Source of the DNA: Sphingomonas sp. TDK1
GTDB lineage: Bacteria > Pseudomonadota > Alphaproteobacteria > Sphingomonadales > Sphingomonadaceae
Direction of reading: 5' to 3'
NCBI RefSeq assembly: GCF_001650735.1
Contig: NZ_LXVY01000048.1
Span: forward strand, 62,001 to 126,000
DNA: 64,000 nucleotides
Shown here piece after piece: positions 1 through 8,601 of the stretch (its first letter is position 1; every line of letters begins with the position of its first letter). The translations under genes were made by a program, and so were the position numbers. Under the pieces are notes generated by a model, which searched no databases, was not told where the DNA came from, and worked only from the letters and a program-made list of their open reading frames with translations.

Positions 1-1
1 T

Positions 2-646
2 GGCCCGGCAAAGAAGATCGTCACTTATGAGCTGGACATCAGCAAGGAGTTCCCGCCGATCGTGCAGCGCATCGTCGCCGCCGGCGAGAAGAACGCCCGC
101 ATCCGCGTCCGCGAGGTGAACAAGGCAAAGTTCGCTGAGGAAGCGGCGATCATCCTCGCCATCCTCAACGATGCCTGGGGCGACAACTGGGGCTTCGTGC
201 CACTCACCCAGCCCGAGATCGACGATGTCGGCAAGAAGCTGAAGCCGTTGGTGTTCAACGACCTGATCCGCATCGCGGAATATGATGGCGAGCCGGTGGC
301 CTTCATGGTCACCCTGCCCGACCTCAACGAGCCGCTGAAGCCGCTCAAGGGATCGCTGCTGCCGTTCGGCTGGGCGAAGCTGCTGCTCTGGCTGCGACGC
401 CCGAAGGCGCGCACGATGCGGGTGCCGTTGATGGGCGTGGTGAAGCGCCTGCAAAGCTCGCGCATGGCGAGCCAGCTAGCCTTCATGATGATCGAATATA
501 TCCGCCGCGCGTCGGTCGCCAACTACGGCGCGAGCCGGGGAGAGATCGGCTGGATTCTGGACGATAACCAGGGGATGATCGCCATCGCCGATGCGATCGA
601 AAGCAAGATCAACCGCGAATATCTGATCTACCAGAAGTCGCTGTGA
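2..646 (+). CDS. GNAT-like acyltransferase, 3' part (5' end outside window)
   Basis: The reading frame is open from the first base of the window and stops at 644-646, so only the last ~214 residues are present. The visible part resembles the large GNAT-fold proteins of the YghO type: a run AEEAAIILAILNDAWGDNWG, then EYDGEPVAFMVTLPDLNE and a C-terminal segment ending in EYLIYQKSL. A catalytic base cannot be assigned. Family membership is by remembered resemblance and the substrate is unknown. It converges on the next gene, with a hairpin between them. Confidence 0.6.
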   Translation, partial: GPAKKIVTYELDISKEFPPIVQRIVAAGEKNARIRVREVNKAKFAEEAAIILAILNDAWGDNWGFVPLTQPEIDDVGKKLKPLVFNDLIRIAEYDGEPVAFMVTLPDLNEPLKPLKGSLLPFGWAKLLLWLRRPKARTMRVPLMGVVKRLQSSRMASQLAFMMIEYIRRASVANYGASRGEIGWILDDNQGMIAIADAIESKINREYLIYQKSL

Positions 647-656
647 TCCAGGCCAG

Positions 657-685
657 GGCAGCGGGCGGCCGTTCCGCCCGCTGCC
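657..685. terminator. Hairpin between convergent genes
   Basis: Perfect 12-bp inverted repeat (arms 657-668 and 674-685, 5-nt loop), located 10 nt after the stop of the upstream plus-strand gene and 10 nt before the stop of the convergent gene. There is no T tract on either side, so intrinsic termination is plausible but unproven. Confidence 0.4.
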
Positions 686-695
686 GGCCGTGTCT

Positions 696-959
696 TCAGC
701 GGGTTGCCAGCGGATCGACGCCGGTTTCCTTGATCCACTGATCGCGGGTCTTGCACTTGCGCGGCGGTGCGATGCGGCTGCCGGTCGGGGCCTCGGACTG
801 AACGCACACCCGGACCGACCCGGATTCCATCTTGGCGGCGCTTTCAACGCGCTTTTCCTTGTCCGAAGCGGCGCTGGCCGGCACGGCGGCGACAGCGACC
901 AGGGCGCAAGCGCCGAACAGGGTGGCGCCGATACGAGCGGTACGAGCGAACTTGGTCAT
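696..959 (-). CDS. Small exported protein with CKTRxxWI motif (copy 1)
   Basis: An 87-residue protein with a clear Sec signal peptide: basic MTKFARTARIG, hydrophobic core, and an AASA-type cleavage region near residue 31. The mature part is short and charged and ends in a motif PRKCKTRDQWIKETGVDPL. Two cysteines (CVQSE and KCKTR) could form a disulphide in the periplasm. The next gene upstream on the same strand encodes a paralogue with the same C-terminal motif. Function unknown. A purine-rich ribosome-binding site (AGGAGAAGAG) precedes the ATG. Confidence 0.7.
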   Translation of the reverse strand: MTKFARTARIGATLFGACALVAVAAVPASAASDKEKRVESAAKMESGSVRVCVQSEAPTGSRIAPPRKCKTRDQWIKETGVDPLATR

Positions 960-1054
960 GTCTCTTCTCCTGAAAAAGGCGTGCGGGATCGTTCCGCCGC
1001 ACGCGATGCGGGGGTTGGCAGGCTTGGTGAAATGTCAGAGGTGGTTGTGGGCGA

Positions 1055-1336
1055 TCAGTATTCGCGGAGGGGATCGTTGCCCTCGCGGATCCAGGCTTCG
1101 CGGGTTTTGCACTGCTTGGTCTTCTTGTCGGTACCGTCTTCCGCCTTGCGCTCGATGCACCAGATCAAGCCGCGCGCCCTACGGTCGAGCGACCGGAAAT
1201 CCTTCTTCGCGGCGGGGGTCGGCGTAGCTTCCGGGTCGGCCGCCGCTTGGGCAGGGGCAGCCGCGACCAGCGTCGTCGCGAGCACCGCAGCGACAGGGAT
1301 CAAGCCTAGAAATTTGCGCGTGCGATACGTGGTCAT
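1055..1336 (-). CDS. Small exported protein with CKTRxxWI motif (copy 2)
   Basis: A 93-residue paralogue of the neighbouring 696-959 gene. The ATG at 1336 is preferred over an in-frame upstream ATG at 1420 because AGGAG lies just before it and the protein then begins directly with a signal peptide (MTTYRTRKFLGLIP, hydrophobic core, APAQAAA cleavage region). The mature part contains WCIERK and a C-terminal QCKTREAWIREGNDPL, matching copy 1 in the cysteine pair and in the W/DPL pattern. Probably periplasmic. Function unknown. Confidence 0.7.
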   Translation of the reverse strand: MTTYRTRKFLGLIPVAAVLATTLVAAAPAQAAADPEATPTPAAKKDFRSLDRRARGLIWCIERKAEDGTDKKTKQCKTREAWIREGNDPLREY

Positions 1337-1554
1337 GTCAGGCTCCTGTGGACTTTGGGATCCGACGCTCCTTCGTTTCCGCCGGTATCCAAGTCTTTGC
1401 AGGACGCGTGCCAGTTTCACTTAAATTGCAAAATCAAATACTTAGCAAATTTCATTGAAGTGTAATAACGCCACAACACAGCAAGTTACGCCAAAGCTTG
1501 GCGCATGACACCACTTCGCTTGCTACGTTAGAGAAGGTAACGGGCTGCGCCGAG

Positions 1555-2325
1555 TCAGCGCAGCGTTACCCAGGTCGGCGCGTGATCGCTGGCCTTTTCC
1601 CGACCGCGATATTCCTTGTCGACGCCGGCGCCGGTAAAGCGATCCGCCGCTTGCGGGCTGAGCAGGAGATGATCGATGCGGAAGCCCGCGTCGCGCTGCC
1701 AGGCCCCGGCCTGGTAGTCCCAAAAGGTCCAGACCCCGCCTTTGGGAAAGCGCGTGCGCAAGGCGTCGGTCCAGCCCTGCGCGAGCAGCATCCGGTACCG
1801 CTCGCGCGATTCCGGCTGCATCAGCGCGTCCTCCGCCATGGCGCGGACGGAGAAGGTGTCGTCGTCATTGGGAATGACGTTGAAATCTCCCGCCAGAATC
1901 GTCGGGCGCTCCTCCGCGAGCAGCTGCGCCGCGCGATCGTAGAGCCGCTCCATCCAACGCAGCTTGTAGTCGAACTTGGGGCCCGGCTGCGGGTTGCCGT
2001 TGGGCAGATACAGACCGCCGATGATCAGGTCGCCGACTTCCGCCTCGATATAGCGGCTATGCACATCCTCGGGATCGCCCGCCAAGCCGCGCTGCCGTTC
2101 GATCGGCTGCTGGCCCTTGGCGAGGATCGCGACGCCGTTGAAACCCTTCTGGCCGTGCCACACCGCACCGTACCCAGCCGCCTCGATCGCCGCGACGGGA
2201 AGCGTGTCGTCGGAACTCTTCAATTCCTGCAGGCAGACGATGTCCGGCTGCTGCTCGGTGAGATATTCGACCAGGCGATCGATACGCGCCTTGATGCCGT
2301 TGACGTTGTAGCTGACGATTTTCAA
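1555..2325 (-). CDS. xthA: Exodeoxyribonuclease III / AP endonuclease
   Basis: A 256-residue member of the endonuclease/exonuclease/phosphatase superfamily, close to the usual ~260-residue ExoIII length. It cuts DNA at abasic sites and removes 3' nucleotides during base-excision repair in the cytoplasm. Diagnostic motifs: N-terminal MKIVSYNVNGIKAR, catalytic-site LQELKS, AGDFNVIPND and the C-terminal SDHAPTWV containing the Asp-His pair. It ends 230 nt from the preceding exported-protein gene and starts 9 nt after the stop of erpA on the same strand, so the two are probably co-transcribed. Confidence 0.95.
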   Translation of the reverse strand: MKIVSYNVNGIKARIDRLVEYLTEQQPDIVCLQELKSSDDTLPVAAIEAAGYGAVWHGQKGFNGVAILAKGQQPIERQRGLAGDPEDVHSRYIEAEVGDLIIGGLYLPNGNPQPGPKFDYKLRWMERLYDRAAQLLAEERPTILAGDFNVIPNDDDTFSVRAMAEDALMQPESRERYRMLLAQGWTDALRTRFPKGGVWTFWDYQAGAWQRDAGFRIDHLLLSPQAADRFTGAGVDKEYRGREKASDHAPTWVTLR

Positions 2326-2334
2326 CGGCCGCGC

Positions 2335-2679
2335 TCAGATCGAGAAGCTGGTGCCGCATCCGCAACCGGATGCCGCATTGGGATTGGTCACCGCAAAATG
2401 CGCGCCGCCCAGATTGTCGATGAAATCCACCTGCGCGCCACTCACCAGATCCAAGCTTATGGGATCGACCACCAGCCGCACGCCGTCGACTTCGGCGACG
2501 CTGTCACCCGCTTCCACGCTATCGGCCAAGCCGAAGCGATACTGGAAGCCCGAACAGCCGCCGCCTTCCACCGAGAGCCGCAGGATCGCGGGCTTGGACT
2601 GCTTGGTGGCGATCACGGCCACGCGTGCCGCAGCGGCGGGGGTAAGCGCGATGGCGGGCTGTTCCAGGGTCGTCGTCAT
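2335..2679 (-). CDS. erpA: Iron-sulfur cluster insertion protein, A-type carrier
   Basis: A 114-residue A-type Fe-S carrier that receives clusters from the assembly machinery and hands them to apoproteins. The three conserved ligand cysteines are visible: GGGCSGF in the middle and the C-terminal GCGCGTSF pair. The segment GAQVDFIDNLGGAHFAVTNP is typical of the HesB/IscA fold. It reads into xthA with a 9-nt gap. The name erpA rather than iscA or sufA follows usual alphaproteobacterial annotation and is not proven by sequence alone. Confidence 0.9.
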   Translation of the reverse strand: MTTTLEQPAIALTPAAAARVAVIATKQSKPAILRLSVEGGGCSGFQYRFGLADSVEAGDSVAEVDGVRLVVDPISLDLVSGAQVDFIDNLGGAHFAVTNPNAASGCGCGTSFSI

Positions 2680-2719
2680 GGGCGTCAGATAATGCGCCGA
2701 CGCCCGTCCGGCAATGCGG

Positions 2720-3898
2720 TCAGCGCTGGCCGCGCGGACCGCCCACCCCGCCGGCGCTCACCGGGGCCTGCGCGATATATTCGCCCGACTGGATGAAAGG
2801 GATCGGATTGATCGCGCGACCATCGAGGCGAACCTCATAGTGCAGGTGCGTGCCGGTCGATCGACCGGTCGAACCCATCAGGCCAATGATCTGGCCGCGA
2901 TGGACGCGGGTGTTGTCGGCGACGAGGATTTTGGAGAGGTGGCCGTAGCGGGTCTCCATGCCATGGCCGTGGTTGATCTCGACCAGGTTGCCATAGCCGC
3001 CCTGGCGACCGGCGTGCGAGACGATACCATCCGCCGTCGCATAGATCGGCGTGCCCATTTCGCCCGGAATGTCGACACCGGCGTGCATCGCGGCAGTGCC
3101 GCGGAACGGATCCGAGCGGACGCCATAATGCGAGGTGAAGCTGACATGCTGCACCGGCTGCATCGACGGGATCGAGATGGTGCTCGATTCGATCGAGTCG
3201 AGCTTCTTCCACGTCTCGAACAGCGAACGGAACTGCGCATCGGCATCCGCACCGGTCGCCGCCGCTGCGTCTTCGTCGCTGACCGGCTCGTAGGGACCGC
3301 CCATCGCGACATTGACCTTCACGAAGCGGTTCGGCGCGAGGCCGAGATGCTGGATACGGGCGGACGCTTGACGCACCCGCGCCTCGCCGACCTTCTGGGC
3401 CTGCGCGGCGAGCGCGATCTGGCGCGCCTCCACCTTGCGCAGCGGCGCGGCGATCTCCTCCGTCAGCGCGCTGGTCTGCTGCGGGACGGCCTTGAGATCC
3501 GCCTCGAGCACCGAACGATCGGCCTTGCCCGAGACGACGGCGTTCAGCACCGCCTGGCGCTGCTCGATCTTGGCGGCCTGCAGCTTGGCGGCTTCCTTCG
3601 CAGCGGCGACTTCGGCGCGCATGCGGGCAACCTCGGCGCGCATCGCCGCGACTTGCGCCTCCGGCGATCCCGCTACCGGCGCGGTGTAGGCGATCGCGCC
3701 GGCCATCGCCTGCGACATGCCATAGCCGGAAAAGAGCACGGTGAGCGTCGCGGCGGTGGCGAACAGTGCCTGCGAACGGCCGCCGACACTGAACCGGCGC
3801 AGCTTGCCGCCTTCGTGGAGGATCACATCGCGGGTGGTGAAGAAGTCCCGGAACTTGCGTGCGATTTCGTCGTTCTTGCGTTCAGACGGTACAGCCAT
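2720..3898 (-). CDS. M23 family metallopeptidase with transmembrane anchor and coiled coil
   Basis: A 392-residue inner-membrane-anchored LytM-type peptidase. Order of parts: charged cytoplasmic N terminus, one transmembrane helix around residues 45-65, an Ala/Glu-rich coiled coil (~75-125), and a C-terminal M23 domain. Zinc and catalytic motifs are intact: HAGVDIPGEMG, TRYGHLSKI and GTHLHYEVRL. It likely cleaves peptidoglycan cross-bridges or activates amidases, as such coiled-coil LytM proteins do. The ATG at 3898 follows GGGGACTC and is favoured over an in-frame start 15 nt upstream. Confidence 0.85.
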   Translation of the reverse strand: MAVPSERKNDEIARKFRDFFTTRDVILHEGGKLRRFSVGGRSQALFATAATLTVLFSGYGMSQAMAGAIAYTAPVAGSPEAQVAAMRAEVARMRAEVAAAKEAAKLQAAKIEQRQAVLNAVVSGKADRSVLEADLKAVPQQTSALTEEIAAPLRKVEARQIALAAQAQKVGEARVRQASARIQHLGLAPNRFVKVNVAMGGPYEPVSDEDAAAATGADADAQFRSLFETWKKLDSIESSTISIPSMQPVQHVSFTSHYGVRSDPFRGTAAMHAGVDIPGEMGTPIYATADGIVSHAGRQGGYGNLVEINHGHGMETRYGHLSKILVADNTRVHRGQIIGLMGSTGRSTGTHLHYEVRLDGRAINPIPFIQSGEYIAQAPVSAGGVGGPRGQR

Positions 3899-4020
3899 GA
3901 GTCCCCGGCACATTCGTGGAAGCGATCAGGGAAACCCCGGCACTTCAGTTCAGGATGAAGCGGACGGATTGGGCAGCCCCTGACCTCGCCGTCCCGCTTG
4001 GGGACTCTTTTGGAGGATAA

Positions 4021-4824
4021 TCAGCCGGCGACAAGCGCTTGGTAGTAATCCCGCGTCAAACCGGCTGACTCGCGCGCCGAGTCGTTGAACGGAGGCTTAA
4101 CGGCGCCTCGAAAGTGGGTGCGGACCAGCGCCTGCCACGTCGTTTCGGGCGTGCAACCAGCGGCCTTGCAGGCCGACTCAAACCACTCCGTACCAGCCCT
4201 TACATGGCGTACTTCATCTTTCACGATGCGCGTCAAAATCTTCGCGGTGACGCTGTCCCCGGCCGCGTCGAATCGCTCGATCGTGGCAGGCGTGACGTCG
4301 AGCCCGCGCGCTTCCAGCACCATGGGAACGATGGCCAGCCGGGCCTTGGCATCATAGGCGGTTTCGGTCGCCGCATCCCAAAGGCCGTCATGCGCGGGCA
4401 GCGCGCCATATTCGCTGCCGAGACTGCGCAGGCGCCGGTCGAGCAACGCGAAATGCATCGCCTCGTCCGCACCGACGCGCATCCAGTCGTCAGTGAAGCC
4501 GGTCGGGAACTGCGCGCCGAACCGCCCGATCAGATCAAATGCGAGGTCGATCGCGACGAATTCGATATGGGCGAGCGCATGGATCAGCGCGATCCGCCCC
4601 CGCTCGGAACCGCCGCGGCCGCGCTTGGGCATGCGGTTGGGCGGCAGCAACACCGGCGCACACGGGCGCGCGGGACGCTCGGGCATGGCGACGTCGAAGC
4701 GGAAGTCGAGCCGCCCCAGACGCCAGTCGCGCGCGGCGGCGCGAGCCTTCATCACCTTGTCGGTCGGCTCGGCGGCGTCGAGCACCGCCCGAACCGCCGC
4801 CGCCACGCTGCGTGCTTCGCTCAC
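4021..4824 (-). CDS. Ferritin-like domain protein (DUF455 family)
   Basis: A 267-residue four-helix-bundle protein. Helix motifs carrying probable di-iron ligands are visible: HALAHIEFVAIDLAFD, GADEAMHFALLDRRL and IVKDEVRHVRAGTEWF, each with an E-x-x-H type pattern. It resembles the DUF455 ferritin-like family, some of whose relatives are diiron oxygenases. The substrate is not known. The GTG start at 4824 overlaps the bcp stop by 4 nt (GTGA), which argues for translational coupling in a glnE-bcp-DUF455 operon and against a longer N terminus. Confidence 0.8.
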   Translation of the reverse strand: MSEARSVAAAVRAVLDAAEPTDKVMKARAAARDWRLGRLDFRFDVAMPERPARPCAPVLLPPNRMPKRGRGGSERGRIALIHALAHIEFVAIDLAFDLIGRFGAQFPTGFTDDWMRVGADEAMHFALLDRRLRSLGSEYGALPAHDGLWDAATETAYDAKARLAIVPMVLEARGLDVTPATIERFDAAGDSVTAKILTRIVKDEVRHVRAGTEWFESACKAAGCTPETTWQALVRTHFRGAVKPPFNDSARESAGLTRDYYQALVAG

Positions 4825-5291
4825 CCGAGCGCCTTTGCGGCGTCGAGCACCTCGGCGGCATGGCCGGGCACCTTCACCTTGCGCCAGGCGCGAACCAGCT
4901 TGGCCGAAGCGTCGAACAGGAAGGTCGAGCGTTCGATGCCCATATATTTCTTCCCGTACATCGACTTCTCGACCCACACGCCGAGCGTTTCCATCAGCGC
5001 GCCGTCCTCGTCAGTGGCGAGCGGCACGGTCAAATCGTATTTGGCGGTGAACTTCTGGTGCTTGGCGGGCGGGTCCTTCGAGATGCCGAGAAGCTGCACG
5101 CCCAGCGCTGCGAATTCCGGCATCAGCGCGGTGAAGTCCTGTGCCTCCCGGGTGCAGCCCGTGGTGTCGTCCTTGGGATAGAAATAAAGGACAAACGGCG
5201 CGCCCGCGCCCCATTCCGGCAGCGCGATCGCACTGCCGTCCGCCGCCACCAGCGCGCCCTTGGGAAGCGCGTCGCCTTGCTCGATGCTCAT
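4821..5291 (-). CDS. bcp: Thioredoxin-dependent thiol peroxidase (BCP/PrxQ)
   Basis: A 156-residue peroxiredoxin of the BCP/PrxQ type that reduces hydroperoxides with electrons from thioredoxin. The peroxidatic cysteine sits in FYPKDDTTGCTREAQDF. The resolving cysteine five residues later, found in many BCPs (C-x4-C), is absent here: the segment reads GCTREA, so this would be a 1-Cys type or use a different resolving partner. Overlaps by 4 nt both the glnE stop upstream and the DUF455 start downstream. Confidence 0.9.
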   Translation of the reverse strand: MSIEQGDALPKGALVAADGSAIALPEWGAGAPFVLYFYPKDDTTGCTREAQDFTALMPEFAALGVQLLGISKDPPAKHQKFTAKYDLTVPLATDEDGALMETLGVWVEKSMYGKKYMGIERSTFLFDASAKLVRAWRKVKVPGHAAEVLDAAKALG

Positions 5292-7978
5292 TGCCCGGTC
5301 TCCGTCACCTCGCCGGCCTGCATATCGGCCCAGCATTGGCGCACCTCCTGCCGCGTCGCGTCGAGCGTCGCAACCACCGCTTTCCAATCGGACAGGCCCA
5401 GGGCACGGGCAATCAGCGCGCGGGTGCGCTCCCCGGGCGGCTGCGCATCGGGTGCGACCAGCCGCAACGTCACCAGCAGCCGGGTGAGGAAATCGTGCGC
5501 CGGTCGCAGCGCCGCCGGCACGATGCCCTTCGCCGCCAGCGCGTCGATCGCCTTGCCCAGCTGCGGCTCGAAGCCGGTGCGGTGGGAGAGCTGCTGGACG
5601 TGTACCGCGAACTCCAGGTCGACCAGACCGCCGTCGAGCAGCTTGGCGTCGAGCGGCCCCGCCGGCGGCTTGTGCGCGGCCATGTCGGCCCGCATCTTGG
5701 CCGCGTCGGCAAGGATGTCGCGCTCCGGCCTTGCGCCGTGGAGGACGCGGGTGATGATGTTCTGCACCTGCGCCCGGGCGTCGGGCGAGCCGAACACCGG
5801 CCGCGCGCGGGTGAGCGCCATATGCTCCCAGGTCCACGCATCCTTCTCCTGGTAGCTCGCGAAGCCTTGGAGCGAGACCGACAACGGCCCTTGCGTTCCG
5901 GAGGGGCGCAGTCGGGTGTCCACTTCGTAGAGTGGGCCGGCCGCCGTCGGGACGGAGAGCGCCGCGGTCACGCGCTGCGCCAGCCGATTGTAATAGGTGA
6001 CCGCACCCAGCGGTCGCCGCCCATCGGACTCCGCCGCATAGTCGCCCGTGAACAGATAGATCAGGTCCAGGTCGGACGCATGGGTCAGTGCCCCGCCCCC
6101 CATCCGACCCAGCGCCAGAATCACCAGCTCGCTGCCCGGCACCCGTCCATGCTGGCCGGCGAACTCCTCGACCGTGGCAGCCGCCAGCACCTCGATCGCC
6201 GCTGCTGCGACCCGCGCATAGCCGGCCGACACGTCGAGCGGATCGCTCGCCCCCGCGACGATCTGTGCGCCAAGCGCGAACCGCTTCTCGTTGACGATGC
6301 GGCGGACATGTTCGAGCAGCCACTGATAGTCAGCGCCGCGCTCGGCCGCCGCCATCGTCGCCATCAGCTCGGACACGTCCCCCACGGGGGCCAGGGCGCT
6401 GGCATCGATCAGGCCGTCGAGCAGTTCGGCACGGCGCCCCAGCTGCTCCGCGAGCGTCGGCGCATGGCTGAGGATCGCGCTCAGCAGGCGGGTGAGCGCC
6501 GGCTGCGCCTCCAGCAACCGGAAGATGTTGACCGCGCTCGGCAGCCGCTTGAGCATCGCGTCGAAGCGGGTGATCGCATGCTGTGGGTCGGGCGCACCGC
6601 CAAAGCCGGCCATCAGCGTCGGCAGCACGGCCTCCAGCGCACTCTGCGCGGCCGGGCTGCGCAGCGCCGGATAGGTCGCGCCGCGCCATCCCTCCACCAC
6701 GCGGCGGGCGACCTCGGCATCGGGGAAGCCGGCCTCCCCCAGCCGCTCGCCCAGCAGGTCCGGATCGGTGGGCAGGCCACTGCCCCCCGCCTCCGCCAGC
6801 GCGTCGTAGATGCGCCCCACCCGCTCGACATGGGGCTGGAGCAGCGCGATCAACGCCGCACCATCCTCCAGACCATGCAGCCGCGCGACATTGTCGAGCG
6901 CAGCGGCATCGCTGGGCAGCGTGTGGGTCTGACGATCGTCGATCATCTGCAGGCGATGCTCGATCGTCCGCAGCAGAACATAGGCTTCGTCCAGCGCCGC
7001 CGCCTCGCCCGCATCGATCCGGCCAGCCGCCGCCAGCGCCGCCAGCGCGTCGCGGGTGGCCGGCACGCGCAGCGCCGGATCGCGACCGCCGTGAATCAGC
7101 TGGTGGATCTGCGCGAAGAACTCCACCTCGCGGATTCCGCCGCGCCCGCGCTTCAGATCATAGCCGGGGCCGAAGCGCTGCCCCTTGTGGTGATGATCGC
7201 GGATCCGCCTGGAGATTTCCTGGATCTCGCGGATCGTCCCATAGTCGAGCGCGCGCCGCCAGACGAAGGGGCGGATCGCATCGAGGAACCGCTGCCCAAG
7301 GCCAAGATCGCCGCCAACCGCGCGCGCGCGAATGAACGCCGCGCGCTCCCATGGCAGCGCCTGGCTTTCATAATAGCTGATCGCCGCTTCCACCGGCAGC
7401 GCGATCGGCGTGACTTCGGGCGAGGGCCGCAACCGCAGATCGACCCGCAGCACATAGCCGTCGCCGTCGCGCGCCTGGAGGATCTCCAGCACGCGTCGGC
7501 CGATCCGCACCGCCGCCTCCTCCGGCACCTCGCGGGGACGGCAGGGCAGCGTTGCGGGATCGAAGATCAGGATCGGATCGATGTCGGACGAATAGTTGAG
7601 CTCGCGGCTGCCCTGCTTGCCCAGCGCGATCGCCGCGAACCCCTGCGGCTCCGCGTCGGGGGTACGCTCGCGGATCGCGGCGCGAATGGCGCGGTCCAGC
7701 GCCATGTCGGCGAAATCGCTGAGCAGCCGCGTGATGCGGCCAAAATCATAGGTGCCAGACAGGTCGCCCAGCGCAGCGATCAGGGCCAGCCGCCGCCGCT
7801 GAATGCGCAGCGCCTTCGGTTCCGGCATCTCCTTCGTAGGGGCGCTTGCCACCCCGATAGGGTCGGCGAGTGCCGCTGCCGGGTCGTCCGTCACATCGGG
7901 CTCGCGCCCCGAAACAAGCGTAAGGAATGGAGAATATTGGGAAATGCGCAGCAAGGCAGCGTCAAACGAAGGTTCCAT
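5288..7978 (-). CDS. glnE: Bifunctional glutamine synthetase adenylyltransferase/deadenylylase
   Basis: An 896-residue GlnE that adds AMP to, and removes AMP from, glutamine synthetase in response to nitrogen status via PII. Two nucleotidyltransferase halves are visible. The N-terminal one has GKQGSRELNYSSDIDPILIF and the C-terminal one LGRMGGGALTHASDLDLIYL, both with the G-S/G-D-x-D pattern. A PII-uridylyltransferase-like helical domain separates them. Length is slightly below enterobacterial GlnE (~945). The first gene of the operon with bcp and the DUF455 gene, it is divergent from the 50-residue gene at 8110. Confidence 0.95.
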   Translation of the reverse strand: MEPSFDAALLRISQYSPFLTLVSGREPDVTDDPAAALADPIGVASAPTKEMPEPKALRIQRRRLALIAALGDLSGTYDFGRITRLLSDFADMALDRAIRAAIRERTPDAEPQGFAAIALGKQGSRELNYSSDIDPILIFDPATLPCRPREVPEEAAVRIGRRVLEILQARDGDGYVLRVDLRLRPSPEVTPIALPVEAAISYYESQALPWERAAFIRARAVGGDLGLGQRFLDAIRPFVWRRALDYGTIREIQEISRRIRDHHHKGQRFGPGYDLKRGRGGIREVEFFAQIHQLIHGGRDPALRVPATRDALAALAAAGRIDAGEAAALDEAYVLLRTIEHRLQMIDDRQTHTLPSDAAALDNVARLHGLEDGAALIALLQPHVERVGRIYDALAEAGGSGLPTDPDLLGERLGEAGFPDAEVARRVVEGWRGATYPALRSPAAQSALEAVLPTLMAGFGGAPDPQHAITRFDAMLKRLPSAVNIFRLLEAQPALTRLLSAILSHAPTLAEQLGRRAELLDGLIDASALAPVGDVSELMATMAAAERGADYQWLLEHVRRIVNEKRFALGAQIVAGASDPLDVSAGYARVAAAAIEVLAAATVEEFAGQHGRVPGSELVILALGRMGGGALTHASDLDLIYLFTGDYAAESDGRRPLGAVTYYNRLAQRVTAALSVPTAAGPLYEVDTRLRPSGTQGPLSVSLQGFASYQEKDAWTWEHMALTRARPVFGSPDARAQVQNIITRVLHGARPERDILADAAKMRADMAAHKPPAGPLDAKLLDGGLVDLEFAVHVQQLSHRTGFEPQLGKAIDALAAKGIVPAALRPAHDFLTRLLVTLRLVAPDAQPPGERTRALIARALGLSDWKAVVATLDATRQEVRQCWADMQAGEVTETGQ

Positions 7979-8109
7979 CAGACCGCCAATCTATCGTCCA
8001 AAAACCGTACAGTTGCGATGAATCGCATCTTTTGCAGGCAACGAATGCAATAGATGACCGTTTTGAGACCGTGGTTCATACGGCATCCTCCAAGGCCCAA
8101 GAGGCAAGC

Positions 8110-8262
8110 GTGGCGACACCTTATCGCATCGAGGCGCCGCGTGCAGGCGACGGCATCGGTCGCGCGCTGGCAAATGCCTATGAGCGCGACCTGGGCCTGC
8201 CGCAGGACATGGCGACGTTGCTCGCCAAGCTGAACGACCGCGATCCGCGCTGCTACTGGTAG
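8110..8262 (+). CDS. Small conserved-looking protein, 50 residues
   Basis: A 50-residue hydrophilic protein beginning at GTG (VATPYRIEAPRAGDGIG) and ending LLAKLNDRDPRCYW. It is divergent from glnE and converges on the ferredoxin gene, whose stop lies only 3 nt away. I believe a similar small protein is common in sphingomonads but cannot confirm this. The LPQDMATLLAKL segment superficially resembles the NepR C-terminal helix, but the rest of the NepR consensus is missing. A GAGGCAAGC purine stretch precedes the start. Function unknown. Confidence 0.55.
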   Translation: MATPYRIEAPRAGDGIGRALANAYERDLGLPQDMATLLAKLNDRDPRCYW

Positions 8263-8265
8263 GCC

Positions 8266-8601
8266 TCACCGGCCCTGCATGTCCCGGTGCGTGCTGGGCA
8301 TGCGGACCGTCAGGCCGTCCAGCGCGTCCGTAAGCACGATCTGACAGGCGAGCCGGCTGGTCCGCACCGCACCGATCGCCAGATCCAGCATGTCCTCCTC
8401 GTCCTCGCTGGCGGCAGGCAGGCGATCGAAATCGGAGGGTGCGACGATCACATGGCAGGTCGAGCAGGCCATCTGCCCTTCGCACGTCCCTTCCAGCGGC
8501 TGGCCGGCATTCTGCGCCACTTCGAGCAGCCGGCTGCCGGGCGCGGCCTGCACTTCCTGCACCGGCCCACTACCCGCACCTTCAAATCGTACCCGGATCA
8601 T
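8266..8601 (-). CDS. [2Fe-2S] adrenodoxin-type ferredoxin
   Basis: A 111-residue vertebrate/adrenodoxin-type ferredoxin. The cluster ligands follow the class pattern: C-x5-C-x2-C in GTCEGQMACSTCH and a fourth cysteine in RLACQIVL. The acidic stretch ASEDEEDMLDLA is the usual partner-binding helix. It likely donates electrons for Fe-S cluster assembly, since it overlaps by 4 nt the cysteine desulfurase immediately upstream. A role with a P450 or other partner cannot be excluded. Confidence 0.9.
   Translation of the reverse strand: MIRVRFEGAGSGPVQEVQAAPGSRLLEVAQNAGQPLEGTCEGQMACSTCHVIVAPSDFDRLPAASEDEEDMLDLAIGAVRTSRLACQIVLTDALDGLTVRMPSTHRDMQGR

Noticed and set aside
1337-1554. AT-richer 218-bp gap between the second small exported protein and xthA
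   Set aside because: I looked for a tRNA, a terminator or a small gene and saw none. It probably holds the promoter of the two minus-strand exported-protein genes.
5141-8053. Very long open frame on the plus strand across glnE and bcp
   Set aside because: It is antisense to well-supported genes with intact GlnE and BCP motifs. Long antisense frames are expected at this GC content, and its translation is Arg/Ala/Gly low-complexity.
8110-8262. 50-residue protein as a second NepR
   Set aside because: The LPQDMATLLAKL stretch is only superficially similar. The conserved NepR region before it and the phyR/ecfG context are missing.
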